This document shows, in pieces, positions 31,940-41,087 of a DNA stretch of 64,000 nucleotides. Position 1 is the stretch's first letter; every line of letters begins with the position of its first letter. The notes beneath the pieces were generated by a model, which was given only the letters and a program-made list of their open reading frames with translations, did no database searches and was not told the DNA's origin. The translations under genes were made by a program, and so were the position numbers. This DNA comes from Thermoplasmatota archaeon (GTDB lineage: Archaea > Thermoplasmatota > Thermoplasmata > Thermoplasmatales > GCA-001856825): assembly GCA_023381415.1 (NCBI GenBank), contig JAMCUN010000019.1, positions 38,039 through 102,038 of the forward strand. Direction: 5' to 3'.

Positions 31940-32137
31940 ACCCTTGGCACCTTCTGTGTCCTTTTGGGAAACGTTCGCACGGATATATAGATTTCAGACC
32001 TTTCGACACTCCTCTTCCCTGAGACCGAAAACTGTGAGTTCTGGCTCCATCCGCCCCTAAATTTTCCTTCCTGTTGAAGCGTCCCGGAAACGGTCGTTCT
32101 GCGAATCATCTGGAGATCGTATTTTTCTTCCACTCAT

Positions 32138-33574
32138 TTGAATATGGTCAAAGCAATATTATTATATGGGAAGAATCATCCATTCCGCATGGTCTCAGAG
32201 GGCAAACAGCTCAAGAAGAACGCCGTGGGATTTCTGGAGCTTATCTTCCAGTCTATATCATTCACGGCACCTGCAATAGCTGTGACAGCAACCATGACGG
32301 GAGCAGCTGCATTCGCATATGGTGCCCTGCCGCTGACTTACATCCTCGCACTCTTCGCAGTCCTGTCTGCTGGATTCGTAATCTACGTTTTCTCGAGAAA
32401 GGTTGCATCCAGCGGAGGTTACTACAGGTACATCGAAAGAGGATTTGGGAGCAGAGGAGGGGCTTTCGGTGGATGGGTCTATATGCTTTACACAGTCATC
32501 GGGGCGACTCCGTTCATTTATTTCGAAACTGCGCTTGCAACACAGGTAGGGTTCGGCGTGCTGGGTATCTCGCTCCCCAGCTGGTCATGGTACCCTATCG
32601 GTATCGTAGTTTCACTTGCTGCGTTCGGACTTGCCTATTCCGGGATCAGGAATTCCCTGAGGTACAGCGTTTACACAGGGACGATAGAGATGATAATACT
32701 GCTCGTCGCGGCATTCTTCATCCTATCTCATACCCAACACCCATTCAATGCCCAAGTCTTCACAACAAAATTCTCGCCGACGGGGTGGAAGGGCGTGGCA
32801 CTGGGGCTTGTGTTCTCCTTCACGTCCCTTGCAGGATGGGGATCGATGACTTTCCTCGGGTCTGAGGCGAAAGCTGCGCATTTCAACATAAGGAGAGGCG
32901 TTGTTGTTACTATAATTGTCCTCGGGGCATTCTTCCTCTTCATGAGTTACGTGATGACAGTTGGATGGGGTCCGGCAAACATGTCAACATACTTCAGCAA
33001 TTTCCTCCCAGGCCTTATACTGATGCTCAAGGATGGAGGCATTGTTCTTGCTGCGGTCATGTTCATCTTTCTCGTTAACAGTGGATTCGTCGATACTCTT
33101 GCTATAATAAATGCAGGTTCAAGGGACCTTTACACAATATCCAAGGACGGGATGCTTCCGAATTCTTTGTCCAACACACACAAGAAGCACAAGAGCCCTC
33201 ACGTTGCGCTGATATACAATACGATCATAGGAATAGCAATATTCACCATAACGGGTTGGCTATTCGGTCCGTTCAACGGTTTCCTCGTGACTGGAATATG
33301 GACTGGTGCGGGAACCATAATTGACCACATAATGCTGAACACATCACTTCCATTCTACTTCAGGAAGGTAAAGGACCTCAGGTGGACATACGTGGTCATA
33401 CCGGTCGTTGCGACGGTCATATACCTATTCGCCCTGTACGGATCATTCCTGTCTGTCAACTCCTACGTGATAATAGCAGTGGTGGTCATGGTCGTCTACC
33501 TCCTGTTCGGGACAGTTTACTACGGAACGAAGAAGGGGATGAAGGTTGTCCTTGAGGAAGGAGAGGAAGTTTGA
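32138..33574 (+). CDS. APC-family amino acid/amide permease
   Basis: 12-TM pattern; SITFTAPAIAVTATMTGAAAFAYG-type N-terminus. Confidence 0.88.
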   Translation: MNMVKAILLYGKNHPFRMVSEGKQLKKNAVGFLELIFQSISFTAPAIAVTATMTGAAAFAYGALPLTYILALFAVLSAGFVIYVFSRKVASSGGYYRYIERGFGSRGGAFGGWVYMLYTVIGATPFIYFETALATQVGFGVLGISLPSWSWYPIGIVVSLAAFGLAYSGIRNSLRYSVYTGTIEMIILLVAAFFILSHTQHPFNAQVFTTKFSPTGWKGVALGLVFSFTSLAGWGSMTFLGSEAKAAHFNIRRGVVVTIIVLGAFFLFMSYVMTVGWGPANMSTYFSNFLPGLILMLKDGGIVLAAVMFIFLVNSGFVDTLAIINAGSRDLYTISKDGMLPNSLSNTHKKHKSPHVALIYNTIIGIAIFTITGWLFGPFNGFLVTGIWTGAGTIIDHIMLNTSLPFYFRKVKDLRWTYVVIPVVATVIYLFALYGSFLSVNSYVIIAVVVMVVYLLFGTVYYGTKKGMKVVLEEGEEV

Positions 33575-34503
33575 AGGTTATCAATGGGTGGGATGACTCT
33601 AACCTCCAATCAAAGTGGAGCGGGGACTTAGAACCGATAGAGGTTGTGGCTGACCGGGATACTTTCATCGTGGATATACCGGATTCTTCCACCAAGCAGA
33701 TAAGGGAGGATTTCAACGATGCAAGCCTGAAGACTCTCGACAGCTCGAAATTTGACATGGCAGTTGGCCCTATATACGTGGAAGGTGCAGAACTGGGTGA
33801 CGCACTTGAGGTGAAGATCTCAAAGATCGATACCGCGAAATGGGGATGGAGTGCCATACTCAGGGACTTCGGCCTCCTCAAGGGAAAATTCGACGAGAAG
33901 CTAATACTGTGGAACATATCAAACGGGTTTGTTACATCTGCGAGGAAGGGATTCCTCGGAGGGGTGACGATACCGACGAGGCCTTTCCTGGGGGTTATTG
34001 GCACTGCGCCCGGCAGTGGGGAGTTCCCCATGATCCCTCCGCAGTACTTCGGCGGGAACATGGATAATAGGCTGGTCGGTGAAGGTTCCATCCTCTACCT
34101 CCCGGTGAACAGGAAGGGCGGATTGGTTTCATTCGCAGACCCCCATGCTTCGCAGGGGGATGGAGAGGTTTGTGGCACTGCAGTGGAAACTTCAGCAAAG
34201 GTGACGGTAACTGTAAGAGTGATAAAGCACATGAAGATGAGACACCCTATAATTGAAGGAAGGGATGATGGAATGGACGAGGTAGTGGTGACCCAGGCAT
34301 TCTCACCTGACCTCCATAAATCTGCAGTTGATGCAGTAGAGGAAATGATAGCATTTCTTGGAGGGAAAGGATTCGACAGGGATGAGGCTTATGTTCTGTG
34401 CAGCGTGGCTGGAAATCTTAGGATAAGCGAGATTGTCGACGAACCGAACCTTGGTGTATCGATGGTTCTTCCAAAGAGACTGCTCGCAAGACAGACAACC
34501 TAG
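33571..34503 (+). CDS. Acetamidase/formamidase (TTG start)
   Basis: GPIYVEGAELGDALEVKI, PTRPFLGVIGTAPGSGEFPMIPPQYFGGNMDNRLV, HASQGDGEVCGTAVE. Confidence 0.93.
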   Translation: MKVINGWDDSNLQSKWSGDLEPIEVVADRDTFIVDIPDSSTKQIREDFNDASLKTLDSSKFDMAVGPIYVEGAELGDALEVKISKIDTAKWGWSAILRDFGLLKGKFDEKLILWNISNGFVTSARKGFLGGVTIPTRPFLGVIGTAPGSGEFPMIPPQYFGGNMDNRLVGEGSILYLPVNRKGGLVSFADPHASQGDGEVCGTAVETSAKVTVTVRVIKHMKMRHPIIEGRDDGMDEVVVTQAFSPDLHKSAVDAVEEMIAFLGGKGFDRDEAYVLCSVAGNLRISEIVDEPNLGVSMVLPKRLLARQTT

Positions 34504-34770
34504 GTTTTATGCAGAAATGAGGGAGCTGTGAATTGGTGGGCCTTTCCGTGATAGGAAATACTCATTCCTTTTGGATATACCTACGGTAGCTTCACTAGTG
34601 TCGCCCATTGGAATTTGCAATCCTAGATTCTGGCAATCCTCTTCACCCATTGGATGACTTTGAAACAGATTTCATTAGAGGACGATCATTTAAGATATTC
34701 TCTCGGTAGTTCTTCTTTGTGTTTCAACTAACAACCAACCATTTTATTATCGTTTTCCTTCTATCTTCCA

Positions 34771-35856
34771 GTGCAAACCTTATTGAAACGAGTTATCCCT
34801 TTTGCGTTGATAGTCATTGGAGCTCTAGCCGTCGGACTTCTCTACTATTATGAGATAAGGGGATATGCATCAATACGTGTCATAAGGCTAAGCAGCTACT
34901 TCTTCTATGAATGGATTTTTCTCCTGGCTCTTGTTCCGTTGATCGCACCAGTTTTCAGTTTCATTCGTAGAAGGGAAACCAGTGACTATCTGGAGCCCCG
35001 ACCCAGGAAGATCCTCAGGAAATCGTTCGGGATGTTGTGGATATTCGACGGCGTCCTCCAGATGCAGCTCCCCTTTCTGACCCTGTTCGTTCAGTACAAT
35101 CTGATACCCCTCCTGGGATCGGAACCGTTGGTCACATTCCTGACAGGGCATGCTATTGACCTTTGGAATCTCAATCCACCGATAATTGACGTGCTTGCAT
35201 CACTGGTGCAGGTATATCTGGGCGCATTTTTCCTTATGTACGAAAGGGGGACAGTGTTCAGGTTCACGCAGCTTTCTGCACTTTCTTGGAGCCTCATAAT
35301 TTGGGCCTTTGGAGAAGGATTTGGTGGGATCCTGTCGCCTGGGGCAACCCTCCTAACGGGGGCCCCTGGCTCTGCACTCTTCTACGCAATCGCTTCTTTT
35401 ATCCTGATCCTGTATGAGGATGTGCAGTCAACCTCCAGAGTGGTTGCTGTAACAAAGATTTCTATGATCTCCACGTTCATCGGTTTTGCCATCTCCCAGG
35501 CAATTCCGTCAAACGGGTTCTGGAAATCACTTCCGGTGTCCTTCTTTCCGTCCCCTTTTGCCATACTTAACAATCTGACATTCATCACTCTTTTCATAAA
35601 CCAGCACGCAGCCATTTGGAACGGATTCTACGTTCTTGTTATGCTCTCAATAGGACTCATGTGGCTCTTGCGCCCTAGAATCGCTTCCTATCTTACCATG
35701 ATATGGGGTTTTTTCACCTGGTACGTTTACCAGGGATTGGGAATATTTGGAATGACAAGTAGCACTGATCCAAACACAGGTTTGCCCCTCATACTTATTT
35801 CATTGATGTTCCTGCTTGCCCTGCAACATGACCCTGGGGAGACGAAGCAAAGTTAA
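34771..35856 (+). CDS. Polytopic membrane protein, DoxX/DoxD-reminiscent C-half
   Basis: About 9 hydrophobic segments; FGEGFGG...ALFYAIASFILI resembles PDGFGG...IIYVFVFALLLL in the 52264-52827 protein. Confidence 0.55.
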   Translation: MQTLLKRVIPFALIVIGALAVGLLYYYEIRGYASIRVIRLSSYFFYEWIFLLALVPLIAPVFSFIRRRETSDYLEPRPRKILRKSFGMLWIFDGVLQMQLPFLTLFVQYNLIPLLGSEPLVTFLTGHAIDLWNLNPPIIDVLASLVQVYLGAFFLMYERGTVFRFTQLSALSWSLIIWAFGEGFGGILSPGATLLTGAPGSALFYAIASFILILYEDVQSTSRVVAVTKISMISTFIGFAISQAIPSNGFWKSLPVSFFPSPFAILNNLTFITLFINQHAAIWNGFYVLVMLSIGLMWLLRPRIASYLTMIWGFFTWYVYQGLGIFGMTSSTDPNTGLPLILISLMFLLALQHDPGETKQS

Positions 35857-36008
35857 GAAAAGCATAAAGGGGAAGGATGCGAAGCCGGACCTAAACATTC
35901 ACGTACGTGTCCGAATATTGGCTTTACCAAGAGATCTAAATTGTAGACAGAACCTATAGTAAAGCTAAAGTCTTCCATTGTCCAGTAAGACTTTGTTGCT
36001 GCTCTGAT

Positions 36009-37379
36009 TGTATAGTAAATATTCTTGGTAGCCTGCTTTTCCCTCCAGCGACACTCGTCGATGCTTAATGTCGATTTGGAGGTGGAAAAGAAGGAAAGAC
36101 AATAAGGTGAATATGAACGACTATGTGGTAGGAATTGACATAGGTGAAAAGGAGAGCGTGGCTACATACATGTCCCCATCTGGAGACATACTCGACCATT
36201 TCAGCTTTGAGATGAACGACAACGGTTACAATCTGTTCAAAGAGAAGGTTCCAGATGAGGTGAGGATAGCTTTTGAGGCATCCGGTCTTGCGTATGTAGT
36301 TTACAACAGGCTTAAATCTCTTGGGTATTCTGATCTCACTGTAGCACACCCCAAGGAGCTGTCCTGGATAGTAAAGTCAAAAAAGAAGAACGACCATGTT
36401 GATTCAGTAAAGCTTGCAAAGCTTCACATGGTCAACATGATCCCTGAGTCTCACCTGTTGAATGAAGAGGACAGAATATTCCGAGATCTTTTGGTACAGA
36501 GGATGAAACTGGGTCAGGAGATAGCGAGAATGAAGACAAGCATCATAGGGTACCTTAAGAGAGAGGGTCTTTATGACAGTCTGCCTGAGAGCACCGATAA
36601 TTTCTCCGACAAGAGGAGAAAGGCAATGGAGAACCTTAGGTTCAACAACGACAAGGATGTAGTACTCAAAACGATGTTTGAAAGGCTTAAATTCCTTGAG
36701 AACCAGATCTCTCCCATAGAGGAGAGGATCAAATTGAAGGCCAGGGATTCTGAGGATGTCCGTCTCCTTATGACCATCCCAGGAATTGATTATTACCTAG
36801 CTTCTCTGCTTTCCAGTTACATAGGTGACGTGAATAGGTTTGATAACGACAGCAAATTGGCATCATTCTTCGGTATAGTGCCAAGCAACCGTGACTCCTC
36901 CTCAATAATAAGGAAGGACCACATGTCAAAGGAGGGAACCAAGACTGCAAGATGGGCTCTCTCCATAGCAGTAGATACGGTGAAACTGAGAAACAAGCCA
37001 ATAATGGAATATTACAGTCATCAAGTCATAAGGACATCTTCCGCTAAATTGGCTCACGTCCTCACTATGAGGAAGCTGATCAGGATGATATACCACATGC
37101 TTTCCGAGAGGAAGGAGTGGAAGTATGAAGATCCAGGGCTGACTGACAAGAAGCTGTCAAACCTGGAAGATTGATGGAATGTTCGGACATACTGGGTATG
37201 ACTGTCTGCTCCACTGCTGTCATTCAACTGGCACCATTGCCTTTGCTTTGAGTGCAGAGATTCCCCTCCCTTATATTGTCAATTTGCGTCCTGAGCGCTC
37301 ATACCTGTTTAGGACAAAGGGGAATCGGGCAGACGGTTATCCAGGTCCACAGGACATTTCAAATATCTGGAGTGTATAG
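36009..37379 (+). mobile_element. IS110-family element A (boundaries tentative)
   Basis: IS110 transposase plus conserved 5' hairpin and 3' non-coding structure; TGTATAG occurs at 36009-36015 and 37373-37379. Confidence 0.7.
36113..37174 (+). CDS. IS110-family transposase (DEDD domain + Transposase_20 domain)
   Basis: VVGIDIGEKESVATYMSP, VAHPKELSWIVKSKKKNDHVDSVKLAKLH, LLMTIPGIDYYLASLLSSYIGDVNRFDNDSKLASFFGIVPS, HMSKEGTKTARWALSIAV. Confidence 0.92.
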   Translation: MNDYVVGIDIGEKESVATYMSPSGDILDHFSFEMNDNGYNLFKEKVPDEVRIAFEASGLAYVVYNRLKSLGYSDLTVAHPKELSWIVKSKKKNDHVDSVKLAKLHMVNMIPESHLLNEEDRIFRDLLVQRMKLGQEIARMKTSIIGYLKREGLYDSLPESTDNFSDKRRKAMENLRFNNDKDVVLKTMFERLKFLENQISPIEERIKLKARDSEDVRLLMTIPGIDYYLASLLSSYIGDVNRFDNDSKLASFFGIVPSNRDSSSIIRKDHMSKEGTKTARWALSIAVDTVKLRNKPIMEYYSHQVIRTSSAKLAHVLTMRKLIRMIYHMLSERKEWKYEDPGLTDKKLSNLED

Positions 37380-37380
37380 C
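37175..37380 (+). ncRNA. Candidate IS110 bridge/seek RNA region of element A
   Basis: Non-coding 3' segment conserved with element B; nested stems gattcccct(37259-37267)/aggggaatc(37318-37326) and gtcct(37288-37292)/aggac(37311-37315). Confidence 0.45.
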
Positions 37381-37510
37381 TATGTGAGGGAAAAGCAGGC
37401 TGAATATTTACATACCTGAATGAATGATTAGTTCTTGTTCAGCTGGAGTTTCTTCGTCTCTTCCTTCCTGGGTATGACTCTCGAGGTTTCGTAGTCTGCC
37501 CCGTATTTCT

Positions 37511-37864
37511 TTATGAGCCCCTCAACCATCTCCAGATCAGAACAATGGAGAAAGGAACGATGATTGCATCCAGTGCAACGTTAAAGATCGAAAATGGACT
37601 CGGAATTATGGTGAGAAACCTGTAGATTCCAAGAGATGCTCCGATCGCGGGGACGACCGAGCCCGCATAGGGTGCATATCTGTATCCCAAGAAGATGAAT
37701 ACGGATATCAAGAGATAGAACGCCCCGAATGCTACTACGATCAACGTAGGAAGATTATGCCCGTATATGAATAGCTGGGAGACGTGGGTGAAAAACGAAA
37801 CGATGAGGAGTGTTGACGGGATAAAGCGGACTGCGTCTTTCTTCCTTTCATCCCGCGACTTCAT
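37511..37864 (-). CDS. Small membrane protein
   Basis: Three to four hydrophobic segments; operonic with 37861-38064. Confidence 0.55.
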   Translation of the reverse strand: MKSRDERKKDAVRFIPSTLLIVSFFTHVSQLFIYGHNLPTLIVVAFGAFYLLISVFIFLGYRYAPYAGSVVPAIGASLGIYRFLTIIPSPFSIFNVALDAIIVPFSIVLIWRWLRGS

Positions 37865-38064
37865 TCCTTCCCTCCCAAAGTTTCCTCGATCTCCTTTACT
37901 CCCACTCCACAGTCATCTTCAGTATCTTGGGTTCCTTTGACTCGAATACTGACTTTCTGGACGTAGAGAGCCCCTATAGACTGTTCGCCTGTCGTTTTTT
38001 CCTGGAATCTGTAGGTGTTTTTCGTCGCCCTCTCAAATTCGAAATCAATTTCTTTCTTATTCAT
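37861..38064 (-). CDS. Conserved small protein (FEFExATKNTYRFxE...GxLYVQK type)
   Basis: Pattern FEFERATKNTYRFQEKTTGEQSIGALYVQKV resembles a known conserved small protein family. Confidence 0.6.
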   Translation of the reverse strand: MNKKEIDFEFERATKNTYRFQEKTTGEQSIGALYVQKVSIRVKGTQDTEDDCGVGVKEIEETLGGKE

Positions 38065-38092
38065 ACCTTCGACACCTCCTCAATTTCATTTA

Positions 38093-38194
38093 TCATTTCC
38101 ACAGCCTCTCTCTCATTTTGTTGTATTCCCCTTTCGATATTTCACCCTTTTCATACCTATCCCTCAAGATTTCCAAAGATTCATCTTTGATCAT
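38093..38194 (-). CDS. 33-aa SHOCT-domain-like microprotein
   Basis: MIKDESLEILRDRYEKGEISKGEYNKMRERLWK; below the ORF-track size cutoff, directly upstream of 37861-38064. Confidence 0.55.
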   Translation of the reverse strand: MIKDESLEILRDRYEKGEISKGEYNKMRERLWK

Positions 38195-38222
38195 AATTGT
38201 GTGCAATTGCCTTGTGCCTGCC

Positions 38223-38759
38223 TCACACGGACATTTCCATATCCCTGTAGTGTTCGACCATTTCATTTACCTCTGTGAGGTCAAAACGTTCTGGATCGAA
38301 TCCTCCTCCGAGCCATTCAATAGTCTCCTTATACTCTTTGTCCTTTGGGTTCTTGATTATTTCAAGCATCCTTTCCTAACCATATGACCCACCGCAATCT
38401 TCCGGTGGACAGGCACGCCTGCCGGATATGCGTCTGGGATACTTCACCCATTCTTTCGTCCTGAACAAGCCCTGGACGATGACTTCGTGCTCCCAGCCAC
38501 CCCCGTAATCGTATTCGTAGATCACCCTTGGTTTTGAGGAGAGGAGTAACAAATCCTTTATGTTCGTCTTTTTGGAGTTCAGGTCATCGTCAGGCCATTC
38601 CCTATTCGGCAGGGAATAGTTGATGCGTCCGACCCTGAATCCGTAGAGGTGGTAATTCTTCCATCTCGTCGCCGCCTGAATGGTGAGGTGCATCTGATGG
38701 AGATTGAAATCGTAGGGGACCTCTATCCTCCTCCAGATGGGCGGGCTAAGATCAAGCAA
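38223..38759 (-). pseudogene. pRiA4b ORF-3-like (PF07929-type) protein interrupted by one in-frame TAG
   Basis: LLDLSPPIWRRIEVP...YDYGGGWEHEVIVQG...ACPPEDCGGSYG-[TAG 38376-38378]-ERMLEIIKNPKDKEYKETIEWLGGGFDPERFDLTEVNE; same frame on both sides. Confidence 0.75.
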
Positions 38760-39004
38760 TTTTATCCTATTCTGAAAACTATATTCTTATGTGCCCCAGA
38801 CCTTCCTTTCTCCTCAGTCTTCCTACCTGGTCTCATGGGAGTTCGATTGGCGATAAGTTCTGGATGCAGGTCTCTTTCTACCCTCTGGAAAATCCACCGC
38901 TGCACAACTGATTGCAGATCTTGAGTGGTTGCTTATCCCTGGACTGCTATATTCGATTCCTTCCGGCAGCGAAAGGACATTATCTCTTACTCTTTTATAC
39001 ACTA

Positions 39005-39116
39005 AGGTGCAGGTGACCGCGTAGGAAATGGCAGACCGTCAGGGTCAGAGTCTGCAGCGCACCTTCGTGGGCAATAGGCTCACTCTTTAGTCGCCCCTGA
39101 GTGCGGCCCTGCACCT
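39005..39116 (+). ncRNA. Candidate structured RNA, multi-hairpin with 9-bp closing stem (strand uncertain)
   Basis: aggtgcagg (39005-39013)/cctgcacct (39108-39116) perfect; inner hairpins gcagac/gtctgc (39031-39036/39050-39055), gcgcac-cttc-gtgggc, cactc/gagtg (39081-39085/39099-39103). Confidence 0.45.
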
Positions 39117-39357
39117 GCCTCTATCTGATCCAATATTTTACCGCCATCCTGTTAATAACTGACGTTCCTGTCTAAGAATGTATTGGTCACATCTTCCCAA
39201 TTTTCTCCCTCATTCCGCAGGCGCTCGAATGGTATCTGGAGGTACTGTCGAATCACTGGGCATTCAGCACCATCCGAATCATCGCTATCGTTTTCATCAG
39301 ACGGCTATGTCGGAAAGGTGATGAAACACTTTGAGGGAACTACAGTTTCCGTTGTCG

Positions 39358-40410
39358 CTAAATTCTCAGAAACAGGTATGGGCTTATTGCGGAGAGATGG
39401 ATGAGTATCGCACATACCAGAAATGACAGTATGTAACTCCATCCGAACCTCTTGTTGAAAGTCAGCGCTCCCCTGTGATACCACAGAGGCCATCCTACGA
39501 AGCCTTCGGGAGGCTTTTCCGGCCTGTTTTCTCTGAATCTCTTTATTCCGCTGACGGCGGAGGGAACGGAAATTGCCACTGCGAGAAGGGTGACAGGAAG
39601 GATGCCATAGAGAACGGAAATGAATCCGATTATGAACATAGATGAGATGATGGCAACGCCGATCGCTTTGCTCACTCCTCCACCAAGGATGACGGGCATT
39701 GTCCTTATTCCCTTCTTGGAGTCATAGTCCATCTGGTCTATGTGCTTTCCCCAAAGGATGGACATTACACCAAGACCGTAGGGAACGCTTGCTACGAGCG
39801 GCACATAGCTCAGTGTGCCGGATACTACGTAGTAGCCGCCGGTGATCATAACGGGACCCCACGCAAGGAAACTGGCCAGCTCGCCAAGACCCACAGCCTT
39901 CAGAGGTTTGGGCGCGGCGTCATAGAAAAAAAGAAGTGCAACTCCCATACCGAAGAAGACTAGTGTCAGGTAGCCCACAGTAACTGTGAAGTATGTAGCG
40001 ATCAAGACACCTAAAAGAAGGAGGAACAGGAGTGTTAACTTGGCCTCGCTTCTCGTGATGACCCCATCAGCTATCGGATGGATGGTGTAGAGCCTTCTCG
40101 GAGAATCTGGAGAATCGTCTCCCCTGAAATACCCGAAATAATCGTTGGAGAGATTGCTGAGTGCATGGGCATCGATGAAGCCTATGAAGAGTATGATGAA
40201 ATTCAGCGGCCTGAAGTCTGAATAGATGTAGGCAAGGAGCCCAGATATTACGGCCGCCTGCGCAGAGATCACAAGGATCACGCTTCTCGCAGAGAACAGG
40301 AATCTTGTGACGAAGTCATCATTCCTGCCATCCCCCGTGCTGTAGAACCCCCTGAACGCCAGATACCATTTCCTTAGCCTGTTTCTGGGCACGGAATTAC
40401 CTGCATTCAC
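39358..40410 (-). CDS. UbiA-family prenyltransferase
   Basis: DAHALSNLSNDYFGYFRGDDSPDSPR, GKHIDQMDYDSKKGIRTMPVILG (Asp-rich motifs), multiple TMs. Confidence 0.9.
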   Translation of the reverse strand: MNAGNSVPRNRLRKWYLAFRGFYSTGDGRNDDFVTRFLFSARSVILVISAQAAVISGLLAYIYSDFRPLNFIILFIGFIDAHALSNLSNDYFGYFRGDDSPDSPRRLYTIHPIADGVITRSEAKLTLLFLLLLGVLIATYFTVTVGYLTLVFFGMGVALLFFYDAAPKPLKAVGLGELASFLAWGPVMITGGYYVVSGTLSYVPLVASVPYGLGVMSILWGKHIDQMDYDSKKGIRTMPVILGGGVSKAIGVAIISSMFIIGFISVLYGILPVTLLAVAISVPSAVSGIKRFRENRPEKPPEGFVGWPLWYHRGALTFNKRFGWSYILSFLVCAILIHLSAISPYLFLRI

Positions 40411-40555
40411 AAAGCCTCAGCTCCGTGCAAATTATAAACTTTATTGAGAAACTCTTAACACTTTTTCACAACATTTATTGCTGACCCTTAATGAGCATCT
40501 CGAACGGGATTTTCGCAGATGGGCCGTACTTGCTTTCCTAGGAGACACTCAGTTG

Positions 40556-41074
40556 TCATGCAACGACAGGATAAGTGCTCTCGTATGTGAGATTACCCGA
40601 AACTGCATAGTATTCTAGGGTGTAAAGGGTGTCATTCGTGACGCCGCTGATGGCGAACGTGCCGTTGGCGGTCTGCCCTACGGGTATCGATGAGAGAGTC
40701 CCTACTGTTGAACCCGTAGAGGGGTCCGTGATGGTTATTGTGCTTATGAAAACGGAACCCGTGTTCTTCACGGAAGTTACGAAGGACCATGAGTTGGAGG
40801 AGTTTACAAACCGGGCGGACTCCACATAGAAATACAGCCCTTCATGCACTGTCGTTTTTGCTGTATTTATGTCGTGGATGATGCCAAAAACAACAACGCC
40901 TCCAAACGCCATGATGATCAGGACGGCAACTGCCATGCCAAGGAGCTTGGCATTCGTCCTCCTCCTGCTCATGCGCATTGCGGCATCGAAGACGGGATGT
41001 TTCTCCCTGACCTTCATCTCCCTTTCCTGCTGCTTCTTCAGTTCCTTTCTCTCCCTTCTCGACGGTCGTGCCAT
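40556..41074 (-). CDS. Single-TM protein with extracytoplasmic beta domain
   Basis: Basic N-terminus, one TM, Ser/Thr-rich domain. Confidence 0.6.
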   Translation of the reverse strand: MARPSRRERKELKKQQEREMKVREKHPVFDAAMRMSRRRTNAKLLGMAVAVLIIMAFGGVVVFGIIHDINTAKTTVHEGLYFYVESARFVNSSNSWSFVTSVKNTGSVFISTITITDPSTGSTVGTLSSIPVGQTANGTFAISGVTNDTLYTLEYYAVSGNLTYESTYPVVA

Positions 41075-41087
41075 TGTCCGGAACCCC

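Noticed and set aside
39005-39116. tRNA (including tRNA-Sec-like, because of the 9-bp stem)
   Set aside because: No GTTCRA-type T-loop and no plausible anticodon arm in position; kept only as an unassigned structured RNA.
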